A program made the translations under genes and the position numbers. Below the pieces are notes generated by a model. That model worked only from the letters and a program-made list of their open reading frames with translations. It was not told where the DNA came from and ran no database searches. DNA of 58,592 nucleotides from Caproicibacter sp002399225 (GTDB lineage: Bacteria; Bacillota; Clostridia; Oscillospirales; Acutalibacteraceae): the NCBI GenBank assembly GCA_036756705.1, contig DAIOKN010000012.1:1-58592 (forward strand). The letters run 5' to 3'. Of this stretch, positions 32,914 through 41,900 are shown one piece after another. Numbering within the stretch: position 1 is the first letter of the stretch; the number at the start of each line of letters is the position of its first letter.

Positions 32914-34167
32914 ATGTACGGTGATCTAATGGATACCATAGGTTTTGTCTCAAAGGCCGATCCGGAAATCGGCGCCGCGATGGCAAAAGAATTGGGCAGG
33001 CAGCAGAACAATCTGGAGATGATTGCGTCCGAAAATATTGTTTCACCCGCAGTGATGGCCGCAATGGGAAGCGTCCTGACCAACAAATATGCCGAAGGAT
33101 ATCCCGGAAAGCGTTATTATGGCGGCTGCCAGTTCGTTGACATTGTGGAAGATCTGGCGCGCAAACGGGCCTGCAAGCTGTTTGGTGCGGAACATGCCAA
33201 TGTGCAGCCTCATTCCGGCGCCCAGGCAAACCTTTCAGTATATTTTGCCCTTTTGAAGCCGGGCGACACGGTGATGGGGATGAACCTTTCGGAAGGTGGC
33301 CACCTGACCCATGGATCGCCGGTCAATCTCTCCGGCAGCTATTACCATTTTGTGCCCTACGGCGTCAGTCCGGAAACGGGACGCATCGACTACGACGCGG
33401 TCTATGAAACGGCGATGAAAGTAAAGCCGAAACTGATCGTGGCGGGCGCCAGCGCCTACCCGCGCGTCATTGATTTCAAGCGCTTCCGCGAAATCAGCGA
33501 TGCCTGCGGTGCGCTTCTGATGGTCGACATGGCCCATATTGCCGGGCTTGTTGCGGCGGGGGAGCACCCGAATCCGGTCGAGTGGGCTCAGATTGTCACG
33601 ACAACCACGCATAAGACCCTGCGCGGCCCGCGCGGCGGCATGATCCTCTGCAAGGAAGAGTACGCCAAAAAGATCGATAAAGCGATTTTCCCGGGAACAC
33701 AAGGCGGCCCGCTGATGCATGTCATCGCCGGAAAGGCCGTCTGCCTCGGCGAAGCCATGAAGCCGGAGTTCAAGCAGTATGCGCACCAGATTGTTGTGAA
33801 TGCCAAAGCGCTGGCGGACGGCCTAATGAAGCGGAATGTCAAACTTGTCACAGGCGGAACGGATAACCACCTGATGATGATTGATCTGACCGGGCTGGAA
33901 CTTACGGGGAAGGAACTGGAGCAGCGCCTGGATTCCGTCAACATTACCGCGAACAAAAACACGGTTCCGAATGAAAAGCGCAGCCCGTTTGTCACAAGCG
34001 GTCTGAGGCTGGGGACTCCCGCCATTACCACGCGCGGCCTGGACTCTGCGGATATGGATAAAATCGCCGAGTGCATCAGTCTGGCCATCTTTGATTTTGA
34101 ACCGAACCGGGAAAAGATCCGTTCCACCGTACATGAGATCTGTGCCCGCCATCCGCTCTACCAGTAA
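32914..34167 (+). CDS. glyA: Serine hydroxymethyltransferase
   Basis: The 417-residue PLP enzyme interconverts serine and glycine with transfer of a one-carbon unit to tetrahydrofolate. Signatures: LEMIASENIVSPAVMAAMGS, the YPGKRYYGGC motif, VDMAHIAGLVAAG, and the PLP-lysine block TTTTHKTLRGPRGG near residue 230. ATG 32914 lies downstream of the mapped promoter; ATG at 32929 is a possible alternative, and the longer frame from 32785 would begin upstream of the promoter. Confidence 0.96.
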   Translation: MYGDLMDTIGFVSKADPEIGAAMAKELGRQQNNLEMIASENIVSPAVMAAMGSVLTNKYAEGYPGKRYYGGCQFVDIVEDLARKRACKLFGAEHANVQPHSGAQANLSVYFALLKPGDTVMGMNLSEGGHLTHGSPVNLSGSYYHFVPYGVSPETGRIDYDAVYETAMKVKPKLIVAGASAYPRVIDFKRFREISDACGALLMVDMAHIAGLVAAGEHPNPVEWAQIVTTTTHKTLRGPRGGMILCKEEYAKKIDKAIFPGTQGGPLMHVIAGKAVCLGEAMKPEFKQYAHQIVVNAKALADGLMKRNVKLVTGGTDNHLMMIDLTGLELTGKELEQRLDSVNITANKNTVPNEKRSPFVTSGLRLGTPAITTRGLDSADMDKIAECISLAIFDFEPNREKIRSTVHEICARHPLYQ

Positions 34168-34196
34168 TCCATCACCGCGAAAGGAAGAATCGTGAC

Positions 34197-35465
34197 ATGT
34201 CGGCTCCGCTTGCAGAACGGCTTCGCCCCCGCACTCTGGATGAAATTGTCGGGCAGCGCCATCTGCTCGGCCCGGGGAAGCCTTTAAGGCGTATCATTGA
34301 ATCGGGAGAGATCCCGAACATGGTCTTTTACGGGCCGCCGGGAGTGGGCAAAACAACGCTGGCTTCCATCATCGCGGCGCGGACCAGCCGCAAGCTGGTC
34401 AGAATGAACGGCACGACCGCCACCACGGCGGATATCCGGGAGGTTGTGAACCAGCTGGACACGCTGGCCGCCCCGAACGGAATCCTCCTCTATCTGGATG
34501 AGATCCAGTATTTCAATAAAAAACAGCAGCAGACGCTGCTGGAATTTATCGAAGACGGTTCGATCACGCTGATTGCCTCCACAACGGAAAATCCGTATTT
34601 TTATGTTTACGGCGCGATCCTGAGCCGCTCCACGGTGTTTGAGTTTAAGCCGGTCGAAAGGGAAGACGTTTGTGAGGCGGTGAAACGGGCGTTCCGGATT
34701 CTGAAACAGGAGCAGCACCGCACCTTTGAAGTGGAGTCCGGCGCTTTAGATGTGATCTCCTCGGGGTGCGGCGGCGATGTGCGCAAAGCAATGAACGCGG
34801 TGGAGCTCTGCGCCGTTTCAGGCGAGGAAAAAGACGGTGTCTGTCATGTTTCGGAACAGACGGCAAGAGAGCTGACCCAGCGCAGCGCGGTGCGGTATGA
34901 CCGCGCGGGGGATGAGCATTACGATATCCTCTCCGCCTTTCAGAAATCCATGCGCGGCTCCGATCCGGATGCCGCCATCCATTATCTGGCCTGTCTGCTG
35001 GAGGCCGGAGATCTTCCCTCCGCCTGCCGCAGGCTGATGGTCTGCGCCTGTGAGGATGTGGGGCTTGCCTATCCGCAAATTATCCAGATCGTCAAGGCAG
35101 CCGTAGACGCGGCATTTCAGGTTGGCCTGCCGGAAGCCCGGATCCCGCTTGCCGATGCGGTGATTCTGGTCGCCTGTTCGCCGAAATCCAATTCGGCTTA
35201 TTGTGCGGTGAATGAGGCGATCGCCGACCTGCGGGCGGGCAGAACCGGGCCGATCCCACGCCAGCTGCAAAACAAACACTGTGATGGGGCGGACAATCCG
35301 CGCAAGGGTCAGTTTTATAAATATGCTCACGAATACCCGCATCACTGGGTGCGGCAGCAGTATCTTCCGGATGCTTTGAAAGATACGGTTTATTATCGGT
35401 GGGGAGACAATAAAACGGAGCAGGCTTTTCGAAGATACTGGGAAGAAATTAAAAAAGAAAAGTAA
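34197..35465 (+). CDS. rarA: Replication-associated recombination protein RarA (MgsA)
   Basis: The 422-residue AAA+ ATPase has the start PLAERLRPRTLDEIVGQRHLLGPGKPLRR, Walker A GPPGVGKTTLAS near residue 45, Walker B YLDEIQYF near 98 and the sensor TTENP. The C-terminal tetramerisation region (PRQLQNKHCDGADNPRKGQFYKYAHEYPHHWVRQQYLPD) ends the protein as in the family. It acts at stalled replication forks. GGAAGAA lies before the ATG. It is 29 bases after glyA and probably co-transcribed. Confidence 0.95.
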   Translation: MSAPLAERLRPRTLDEIVGQRHLLGPGKPLRRIIESGEIPNMVFYGPPGVGKTTLASIIAARTSRKLVRMNGTTATTADIREVVNQLDTLAAPNGILLYLDEIQYFNKKQQQTLLEFIEDGSITLIASTTENPYFYVYGAILSRSTVFEFKPVEREDVCEAVKRAFRILKQEQHRTFEVESGALDVISSGCGGDVRKAMNAVELCAVSGEEKDGVCHVSEQTARELTQRSAVRYDRAGDEHYDILSAFQKSMRGSDPDAAIHYLACLLEAGDLPSACRRLMVCACEDVGLAYPQIIQIVKAAVDAAFQVGLPEARIPLADAVILVACSPKSNSAYCAVNEAIADLRAGRTGPIPRQLQNKHCDGADNPRKGQFYKYAHEYPHHWVRQQYLPDALKDTVYYRWGDNKTEQAFRRYWEEIKKEK

Positions 35466-35472
35466 TTTATAG

Positions 35473-35501
35473 TTGATTTTCAAAATATGATGCGATATAA
35501 T
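35473..35501 (+). promoter_or_regulatory. Sigma-A promoter of hrb
   Basis: TTGATT (35473-35478), a 17-base spacer and TATAAT (35496-35501), 30 bases before the TTG start. Confidence 0.8.
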
Positions 35502-35530
35502 AGTAAAAATGCGTAATGGAGGAATAAGGC

Positions 35531-36190
35531 TTGAACAATCTCATTCTGAGCAGCCTGTCCTATGGTATGTATGCCATTGGCGTTAAGGACGGGGAAAGGG
35601 CATCGGCCTGTATTGCCAACACGGTGATCCAGGTTGCCAATGATCCGAATGTTATTGCTGTCAGCCTGAACCACGACAATTACAGTTGCCAGTGCATTGG
35701 GCAAAACGGGATTTTTTCCGTTTCTGTTCTGTCGGAAGATACCTCCGGGGCCGTAATTGGTGTTTTGGGCTTTTTATCCGGGCGCGATACGGATAAATTG
35801 AAAAACGTAAGGCACCGCATCCTTGCGGAAGGAGTTCCGGTCATCAAAGAAAATACCTGTTGCTGGTTCCTTTGCAAGGTTCTGTCTTCGATGGAAACAG
35901 CGACTCACACCGTCTTTTTGGCGGAAGTGATTGCGGGAAGTGAAAAGCTGACCGGCCGGCCGATGACCTATGAATATTACCACAGGGTGATTAAAGGCAG
36001 GGCACCGAAAAATGCGCCGACTTACCGGGAAGAAGAGCTCGACGCGAAAGAACCAGACGGAGAAAGCTGGATCTGCACCGTTTGCGGTTATGTGTATAAC
36101 GATCCTTTCGTTCCGTTTGAGGAACTTCCCGATGATTGGATTTGCCCCATTTGCGGGGCGCCGAAATCGGCATTTAAGCGACAACAGTAA
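35531..36190 (+). CDS. hrb: High-molecular-weight rubredoxin (flavin reductase-rubredoxin fusion)
   Basis: The 219-residue protein joins an N-terminal flavin reductase-like FMN domain (about 1-160, SLSYGMYAIGVKDGERASACIAN) to a C-terminal rubredoxin domain (about 170-219). The iron-binding cysteines are in WICTVCGYVYNDP and DDWICPICGAPKSAF. In acetogens such as Moorella this fusion passes electrons from NADH to the flavodiiron protein FprA for O2 or NO reduction. FprA is not in this window. TTG 35531 follows GGAGG with normal spacing and a consensus promoter. Confidence 0.92.
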   Translation: MNNLILSSLSYGMYAIGVKDGERASACIANTVIQVANDPNVIAVSLNHDNYSCQCIGQNGIFSVSVLSEDTSGAVIGVLGFLSGRDTDKLKNVRHRILAEGVPVIKENTCCWFLCKVLSSMETATHTVFLAEVIAGSEKLTGRPMTYEYYHRVIKGRAPKNAPTYREEELDAKEPDGESWICTVCGYVYNDPFVPFEELPDDWICPICGAPKSAFKRQQ

Positions 36191-36201
36191 AGTGAATCAA
36201 A

Positions 36202-36244
36202 AAGCTCAACCGATGCTTCAAAACATCGGGCGGGCTTTTTTTTT
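36202..36244 (+). terminator. Terminator after hrb
   Basis: AAGCTC..CCGATG pairs with CATCGG..GGGCTT around CTTCAAAA, with one small internal loop, followed by at least eight T residues. I saw no PyrR-type anti-terminator element for the downstream uracil transporter. Confidence 0.85.
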
Positions 36245-36285
36245 GAGCTTTTTACTGAATAAAGATTAAATTGAGGAGTGTTTTT

Positions 36286-37575
36286 ATGGCAAAACGAATT
36301 ATTCAGGTTGAGGAACAGCCGCCTCTGTTGCAGGCAATCCCGCTTTCCGTGCAGCATTTGTTTGCAATGTTCAGCGCTTCGGTTCTGGTGCCGGTTCTGC
36401 TTGGGGTCAATCCATCCATCGCGCTGTTTATGAACGGAGTCGGCACCTTGCTTTACATTCTGATCACGGGCGGTAAGGCCCCGGCGTTTCTGGGTTCCAG
36501 CTTTGCCTTTATCGCGCCGGCCGGCATCATCATTGGGGCCAAAGGGCTTGGGTATCCCTACGCTCTCGGCGGGTTTGTGGTTTCCGGCGCGGCGCTCTGC
36601 CTGGTCGCGCTTGTCATTCGCTTCTGCGGCACCAAGTGGATTGACGTGATTCTGCCGCCTGCGGCCATGGGCTCCGTCGTTATGCTGATCGGTCTGGAGC
36701 TTTCCGGTACGGCGGCCAAGATGGGCGGGCTGATTTTAACCGATACCTACACGCATCTGGACCCGAAAAAGATCGCGGTCTTTCTCATCACGCTCGGCAC
36801 GGCTGTGTTCGGTAGCGTGCTGTTCCGCAAATTCCTCGCGGTGATTCCGATTCTGATTGCCATCGTTGTGGGGTACTGCGTCGCCTGGGGGATCGGTATG
36901 ATCGACTTTTCTTCTGTCGCGACAGCTTCTACATTTGCCCTCCCTGCTTTTCAGCCTGCTAAATTCAATGCGACGGCAATTTCCATTATTCTGCCGGCAA
37001 CACTGGTGGTGGTGTCGGAGCATATCGGCCATCAGATCGTAACCAGCAAAATTATTGGGCATGACCTAATCCGTGATCCGGGTCTTCATCGCACCATGCT
37101 CGGCGATGGGCTTTCCACTATGATTTCCGGTCTGTGCGGCTCCGTTCCAACCACCACCTACGGCGAAAACATCGGCGTGATGGCAATGACCGGTGTCTAC
37201 AGCGTCTGGGTGATCGGCGGCGCTGCCGTTCTTTCCATTGCGGTCTCGTTTTTCGGAAAGGTTTCCGCGCTGATTCAGTCCATCCCCGGACCGGTCATGG
37301 GCGGCGTCAGCTTCCTGCTGTATGGGATGATTGCCGCCTCCGGTGTCAGACTTCTGGTGGAGCAGAAAGTGGACTACAACCGTTCGCGCAACCTTGCAAT
37401 GACCAGCGTCGTTTTGGTGACGGGGCTTTCCGGGGCGTTTGTGCAGCTGGGCCAGGTTCAGCTGACCGGCATGTCCCTCGGGGCCGTAGTTGCCATGCTG
37501 CTTGGTCTGATTTTCTGGGTGATCGACAAATTCCATGCGGCAAACGATTATGAAGATGAGCCCAAAGCCGAATAA
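36286..37575 (+). CDS. uraA: Uracil/xanthine permease of the NCS2 family
   Basis: The 429-residue, 14-helix transporter has the NCS2/UraA signature: PLSVQHLFAMFSASVLVPVL at the start, GLELSGTAAKMGG, ATLVVVSEHIGHQ (the substrate-binding Glu region) and the SVPTTTYGENIGVMAMTGVYS motif. It imports uracil with protons. The start ATG 36286 has GAGGAG 9 bases upstream; the longer frame begins at the TTG that forms part of this site. It stands alone before the transketolase genes. Confidence 0.92.
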   Translation: MAKRIIQVEEQPPLLQAIPLSVQHLFAMFSASVLVPVLLGVNPSIALFMNGVGTLLYILITGGKAPAFLGSSFAFIAPAGIIIGAKGLGYPYALGGFVVSGAALCLVALVIRFCGTKWIDVILPPAAMGSVVMLIGLELSGTAAKMGGLILTDTYTHLDPKKIAVFLITLGTAVFGSVLFRKFLAVIPILIAIVVGYCVAWGIGMIDFSSVATASTFALPAFQPAKFNATAISIILPATLVVVSEHIGHQIVTSKIIGHDLIRDPGLHRTMLGDGLSTMISGLCGSVPTTTYGENIGVMAMTGVYSVWVIGGAAVLSIAVSFFGKVSALIQSIPGPVMGGVSFLLYGMIAASGVRLLVEQKVDYNRSRNLAMTSVVLVTGLSGAFVQLGQVQLTGMSLGAVVAMLLGLIFWVIDKFHAANDYEDEPKAE

Positions 37576-37598
37576 ATTTTGAACTTTTTCGAGGTTCC

Positions 37599-37627
37599 TT
37601 GAATAATAAAGAGGATTATCCTATAAT
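37599..37627 (+). promoter_or_regulatory. Sigma-A promoter of the transketolase pair
   Basis: TTGAAT (37599-37604), a 17-base spacer and TATAAT (37622-37627). Confidence 0.75.
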
Positions 37628-37666
37628 AAGGGAAGATTGAAGCGGATTCTATTTAGGAGGTTAGTA

Positions 37667-38512
37667 ATGGAAACAGCACTGAGAAAGCAGCTGGAGATCG
37701 CCGCATGCAAAATCCGGATCGGGGCCGTGGACGGCATTTATCACGCAAAATCCGGGCACCCGGGCGGCTCTCTGTCCGCAGCGGATATTTTTTCCTACCT
37801 TTATTTCAAGGAGCTTCGGGTCGATCCCAAAAACCCGAAAGATCCGAATCGCGACCGGTTCGTTCTGTCAAAGGGCCATACCTGTCCCGGCCTTTATGCG
37901 GCACTGGCTTTGAAGGGGTATTTCCCGATGGAAGAGCTGAAAAAGCTGAGACAAATCGGCGCAATGCTCCAAGGGCATCCGGATATGAAGGGCACCCCCG
38001 GCATTGACATGAGTACGGGTTCACTCGGCCAGGGAATTTCCGCCGCCTGCGGAATGGCGCTTGCGGGAAAGATGGATCGGAAAAATTACAGGGTCTATAC
38101 TCTGCTGGGCGACGGAGAACTGGAAGAGGGCCAGGTTTGGGAAGCTTCCATGTTTGCCGGGCACCATAAATTGGACAACCTCTGTGTGATCGTCGATGTT
38201 AACGGCCTGCAAATCGACGGCCCGACCGCCGAAGTCGCGGGGCCGGAACCGATCAACGAAAAATTCCGCGCGTTCGGATTCGACGTGCAAACCATCGACG
38301 GGCATGATTTCGAGGCGCTGGAACAGGCGTTTGAGCACGCAAGAACCGTCAAGGGAAGGCCGTCTGCCATCCTTGCCAAAACGGTGAAGGGCAAGGGCGT
38401 TTCTTTCATGGAAAATGTGGCGGGCTGGCACGGAAAAGCGCCGAACGACGAGCAGTATGAGATTGCCATGCGCGAACTCCGGCAAACTTTGTCAGAACGG
38501 GAGGCGGAATGA
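37667..38512 (+). CDS. Transketolase, N-terminal subunit
   Basis: The 281-residue protein is the N-terminal, pyrophosphate-binding half of transketolase. It has SGHPGGSLSAADI, DRFVLSKGHTCPGLYAAL and the thiamine pyrophosphate motif LLGDGELEEGQVWEA with VDVN downstream. It cannot work without the C-terminal half encoded next. Transketolase moves two-carbon units between sugar phosphates in the pentose phosphate pathway. TAGGAGG lies 6 bases before the ATG; a 10-residue longer frame has no ribosome site. Confidence 0.95.
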   Translation: METALRKQLEIAACKIRIGAVDGIYHAKSGHPGGSLSAADIFSYLYFKELRVDPKNPKDPNRDRFVLSKGHTCPGLYAALALKGYFPMEELKKLRQIGAMLQGHPDMKGTPGIDMSTGSLGQGISAACGMALAGKMDRKNYRVYTLLGDGELEEGQVWEASMFAGHHKLDNLCVIVDVNGLQIDGPTAEVAGPEPINEKFRAFGFDVQTIDGHDFEALEQAFEHARTVKGRPSAILAKTVKGKGVSFMENVAGWHGKAPNDEQYEIAMRELRQTLSEREAE

Positions 38513-39456
38513 TGGCTGAGATGGTGAAAAAGGCAACGCGGGAGAGCTATGGCATGGCGCTCTCTGCGCTTGGGGACGAATTCCCGCAGATTATTGTGCT
38601 GGACGCGGATCTTTCGGAAGCGACGAAGAGCGCATTTTTCAAAAAAAAGTTTCCAGAACGCTTTATCGACTGCGGCATTGCGGAAGCCAACATGGTCGGG
38701 GTCTCGGCGGGCCTTGCAACCTGCGGCAAAATTCCGTTTGCCACTTCGTTTGCCATGTTCGTGACCGGGCGCGCATTCGAGCAGGTTCGCAATTCCGTTT
38801 GCTATCCGCACCTGAACGTCAAGCTGGCCGGCACCCACGCGGGTATTTCCGTCGGGGAAGACGGCGCTACCCACCAGTGCCTGGAGGACATCGCCCTGAT
38901 GCGCTCTCTGCCTGGAATGACGATTATCAGCCCGTCGGATCACTATGAAACCCTTGCGGCGGTCCGCGCGGCGGTGGAACATAAGGGGCCGGTTTATTTG
39001 CGCCTGAGCCGCCTTGCGGTGGAAAGCTTCAATAACTCGGACGATTACCGCTTTGAGCTCGGCAAAGGGGTTACCCTGCGCGACGGAAAAGAGATTACCA
39101 TAATTGCAACGGGCCTGATGGTCTCCCGCGCGCTGGAAGCGGTCAGGCTGCTGGAACAAAAGGGAATCGACGCAAGGCTGATCAACATCCACACCCTTAA
39201 GCCGATCGACCGGGAACTGATCCTGAAAGCGGCGAAAGAGACCGGGAAGATCGTCACCGTAGAAGAGCACAATGTCATCGGGGGACTCGGCGACGCGGTT
39301 GCCGCCGTGCTGAGCGAAGAACTGCCGACTCCGCTGCGCAAAATCGGTGTGAACGACAGGTTCGGATATTCCGGTCCGGCGACGGAGCTTCTGGAAAAAT
39401 TCGGGCTCTGCCCGTCTCATATCGCCCAAGTGACGGAAGAATTTCTGAAAAAATAA
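38509..39456 (+). CDS. Transketolase, C-terminal subunit
   Basis: The roughly 315-residue protein holds the pyrimidine-binding domain (DADLSEATKSAFF, CGIAEANMVGVSAGLA, THAGISVGEDGATHQ) with the catalytic glutamate in GIAEANM. The C-terminal domain includes EEHNVIGGLGDAV. It completes the active site with the N-terminal subunit. The start ATG overlaps the upstream stop by 4 bases; GAGGCGGA lies just before it. A terminator hairpin follows. Confidence 0.95.
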   Translation: MMAEMVKKATRESYGMALSALGDEFPQIIVLDADLSEATKSAFFKKKFPERFIDCGIAEANMVGVSAGLATCGKIPFATSFAMFVTGRAFEQVRNSVCYPHLNVKLAGTHAGISVGEDGATHQCLEDIALMRSLPGMTIISPSDHYETLAAVRAAVEHKGPVYLRLSRLAVESFNNSDDYRFELGKGVTLRDGKEITIIATGLMVSRALEAVRLLEQKGIDARLINIHTLKPIDRELILKAAKETGKIVTVEEHNVIGGLGDAVAAVLSEELPTPLRKIGVNDRFGYSGPATELLEKFGLCPSHIAQVTEEFLKK

Positions 39457-39474
39457 AGCTTTTTCTTAAGAAAG

Positions 39475-39516
39475 ACAGGCCGCGGAGCAGCTTTCCGCAG
39501 CCTGTTTTCCTTTTTT
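39475..39516 (+). terminator. Terminator after transketolase
   Basis: ACAGGCCGCGGA and TCCGCAGCCTGT form a stem with a small internal mismatch and a short loop, then T-rich sequence. Confidence 0.75.
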
Positions 39517-39548
39517 GAGAAAGATACTTGCAGAGTGGGGAAAATGAT

Positions 39549-40571
39549 ATGCGGAAAGGGAAAAACGGAAGGATCCGAATCCTGGCATTGCTGGAAATCC
39601 TGAACGACAGAACCGATGAAGAACATCCTCTGTCTTCCCGGGAACTGATTGCCCTGCTGGACGGCCAGGGGGTTACGGCCGGCAGAAAAACGATTTATCA
39701 TGATATTTCGGCGCTGCGCGCGCACGGCTGCGATATTTTGTTTACCCGTCAGCCAAAAGCGGGCTTTTTCCTTGCCTCGCGGCGTTTTGAGCCGCCGGAA
39801 GTCCGCCTGCTGATGGATGCGGTGCAGGCCGCCCCGTTCCTTACCGAAAAAAAGACCGGCGAGCTGATGCGGAAGCTGAGCGGCCTCATGAGTTTTGGCC
39901 AGGCGGAGGAAACTGCCGGGAAAACCCAGATGAATCTGCGGCCAAAATTTAAAAATGAGGAAATTTACTATATCATTGACGCCGTCAGCCGTGCCATTGC
40001 ACAGAAGAAAAAAATTTCCTTTCTCTACCGCCATTTTGTCATCCGGGGAAACCGGATTGCGCAGGAAGAAGGAAGAAGATTCCTCATCAGTCCCTATGCA
40101 CTGATTTGGGACAGCGACCAATACTATGTGGCCGGCAACTATGAAAAATATAACGATATCAGCGTTTACAGGCTGGACCGGATCAAGCGCGCGGAGCTTT
40201 CTGAGCAGACGATCCGCCCGTTCTGTGAAGTCAGTGAGTACAAGGATCGTTTTGACGCGGCCGATTATGCCGCAAAGACCTTTCATCTCTATCACGGTGA
40301 ATTGCAAACCGTGACCCTTCATTGCTCCGACGATGCCTTGGAACCCTTGCTGGACAAATTCGGCGGCAGCATGGACCTCTCTGCGCGGGGAAACGGCTTT
40401 TTCAATGTCCGCGTAAAAGTGTTTGCGGGGGAAGGGCTGGTGGAGTGGCTACTGCAGTATGGCGACCGGATTTCCGTAGTGTCGCCGCGTTCTCTCCGGG
40501 GTCAGGTGGCAGAGCGCGTACGGCGCATCGGGAAAACCTATGGGCTTTTTACAGAAACACATGATCAATAA
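39549..40571 (+). CDS. WYL-domain transcriptional regulator
   Basis: The 340-residue protein has an N-terminal winged helix-turn-helix of DeoR type (RILALLEILNDRTDEEHPLSSRELIALL, residues 8-70). A central linker and a WYL domain (about 145-225, with KKISFLYRHF and RFLISPYALIWDSDQYYVAG) follow, then a C-terminal WCX-like extension. WYL regulators bind nucleic-acid or small ligands and control diverse genes. No target is obvious. Its last 23 bases overlap the mntP gene tail-to-tail. ATG 39549 was chosen over TTG 39528; GTGGGG lies in front. Confidence 0.88.
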   Translation: MRKGKNGRIRILALLEILNDRTDEEHPLSSRELIALLDGQGVTAGRKTIYHDISALRAHGCDILFTRQPKAGFFLASRRFEPPEVRLLMDAVQAAPFLTEKKTGELMRKLSGLMSFGQAEETAGKTQMNLRPKFKNEEIYYIIDAVSRAIAQKKKISFLYRHFVIRGNRIAQEEGRRFLISPYALIWDSDQYYVAGNYEKYNDISVYRLDRIKRAELSEQTIRPFCEVSEYKDRFDAADYAAKTFHLYHGELQTVTLHCSDDALEPLLDKFGGSMDLSARGNGFFNVRVKVFAGEGLVEWLLQYGDRISVVSPRSLRGQVAERVRRIGKTYGLFTETHDQ

Positions 40572-41133
40572 AGATTTTTATCCCGATTGCAATCAGGACA
40601 GCACCGCCGAAATACTCCGCGTGAAGGGAACAGAGCGCCCCAAATTTTTCCCCGATGTAAACGCCGGCCAGGCAGACGACAAAGGTGATTGCGCCGATAA
40701 CAAGAACCGACACGCCCATCAGAAAAACCGAGGAAGCACCGACCGCGGAGGGGAGGATCACTCCGGTTGCAAGCGCGTCGATGCTGGTTGCTACGGCAAG
40801 AATCATCAGTTCTTTCAGGCCAATGTCGTTCTGCCTGTGATCCATAACGCCGCAGTTTTTCTTTTTGTGCGCTTCCCGAATCATATTGATTCCCAGGTAG
40901 CTTAAAAGGATCAGCGCGATCCAGTGATCGACGGCACTGATGATGTTTTCTCCCGCTTTACCGATTAGCCACCCGATCAGAGGCATGGCGGACTGAAAAA
41001 GCGCAAAGCAAAGCGCAAGCTTTAAAGCAAACCGAAGCGTTACCTTCTTTGTAATGGCTCCATTTGTGATGCAGACGGCAAATGCATCCATAGCAAGCCC
41101 AAGGCCGATGCCGCCCAGAGATACGTAATCCAT
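40549..41133 (-). CDS. mntP: Manganese efflux pump MntP
   Basis: The 194-residue membrane protein has six helices in two repeated halves and carries the conserved aspartates in MDAFAVCI and ATSIDALATG that are typical of MntP. It exports manganese when it is in excess. A strong promoter (TTGACA, 17 bases, TAGAAT) is 55 bases upstream. The short leader has no room for a yybP-ykoY manganese riboswitch. The ends of mntP and the WYL gene overlap by 23 bases. Confidence 0.93.
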   Translation of the reverse strand: MDYVSLGGIGLGLAMDAFAVCITNGAITKKVTLRFALKLALCFALFQSAMPLIGWLIGKAGENIISAVDHWIALILLSYLGINMIREAHKKKNCGVMDHRQNDIGLKELMILAVATSIDALATGVILPSAVGASSVFLMGVSVLVIGAITFVVCLAGVYIGEKFGALCSLHAEYFGGAVLIAIGIKIFIDHVFL

Positions 41134-41163
41134 GAAAATCCTCCGCTTTTAGCGTTAAAAGAT

Positions 41164-41192
41164 ATTCTACCCTGATCCATTCCTGCTGTCAA
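41164..41192 (-). promoter_or_regulatory. Sigma-A promoter of mntP
   Basis: On the minus strand: TTGACA, a 17-base spacer and TAGAAT (plus-strand ATTCTA at 41164-41169 and TGTCAA at 41187-41192). Confidence 0.85.
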
Positions 41193-41218
41193 TTCATTCT
41201 ACGAACGGAATCAAAGGG

Positions 41219-41247
41219 TTGCGCTTTTTTCGCTTTCATGATAGAAT
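41219..41247 (+). promoter_or_regulatory. Sigma-A promoter of hisHF
   Basis: TTGCGC (41219-41224), a 17-base spacer and TAGAAT (41242-41247), divergent from the mntP promoter. Confidence 0.7.
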
Positions 41248-41275
41248 GAATTACCATACGAAAGCGGTGACTTTC

Positions 41276-41896
41276 ATGATAGCAGTCCTTGATTACGGTG
41301 CCGGAAATCTGCAAAGTGTTGTCAAGGCCTTCCGATATCTCGGTTCCGAAATTTCCATTGTGACTTCTCCCGATGAACTGGCGGGCGCGGATGCCGCGGT
41401 ACTGCCGGGTGTTGGGGCGTTTGGCGACTCCATGCGAAGCTTGAACCGGTCCGGTATGGTGGGTCCAACCTTGGATTTTATCCGGTCCGGCAGACCGTTC
41501 CTCGGCATTTGCCTCGGCCTGCAACTTCTGTTTGAAGAGAGCGAGGAGTCTCCGGGCGTAAAGGGCCTAGGGGTGCTGCCCGGAAAAATTTGCCGGATTC
41601 CCGCCGCTTCCGGCCTGAAAATCCCTCACGTTGGGTGGAACAGCCTGAACCTGAAGCGGAGCGGTGGGCTTTTCGCTGGAGTCGGAAAAAATCCCTACGT
41701 CTATTTTGTTCACTCTTATTATCTAAACTCCGGCGATCCCGGTATTGTGACGGCCACGGCGGATTACGGGGTGGAAATGGATGTGGCAGTGCAGAGTGGA
41801 AATCTGTTTGCCGCGCAGTTCCATCCGGAGAAAAGTGGGGCAGTCGGCTTAAAAATACTGCGGAATTTTACATCGATGCTGGAATCTGGGGGCTGA
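41276..41896 (+). CDS. hisH: Imidazole glycerol phosphate synthase, glutaminase subunit HisH
   Basis: The 206-residue class I glutamine amidotransferase has DYGAGNLQSV, the nucleophile Cys in PFLGICLGLQLLF near residue 80 and the His/Glu pair in AAQFHPEKSG. It supplies ammonia to HisF for the fifth step of histidine synthesis. GCGGTGA lies before the ATG. The stop lies 4 bases before hisF. Other his genes are not in this window. Confidence 0.94.
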   Translation: MIAVLDYGAGNLQSVVKAFRYLGSEISIVTSPDELAGADAAVLPGVGAFGDSMRSLNRSGMVGPTLDFIRSGRPFLGICLGLQLLFEESEESPGVKGLGVLPGKICRIPAASGLKIPHVGWNSLNLKRSGGLFAGVGKNPYVYFVHSYYLNSGDPGIVTATADYGVEMDVAVQSGNLFAAQFHPEKSGAVGLKILRNFTSMLESGG

Positions 41897-41900
41897 TTTT

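Noticed and set aside
36191..36285. Possible PyrR attenuator before uraA
   Set aside because: The hairpin is a simple terminator for hrb; no PyrR-binding consensus or competing anti-terminator is visible.
38095..39429. 444-residue open frame on the minus strand
   Set aside because: It lies antisense to the transketolase genes, which carry all expected motifs.
41134..41200. Possible yybP-ykoY manganese riboswitch before mntP
   Set aside because: The leader between the promoter and the start codon is only about 30 bases, too short for that riboswitch.
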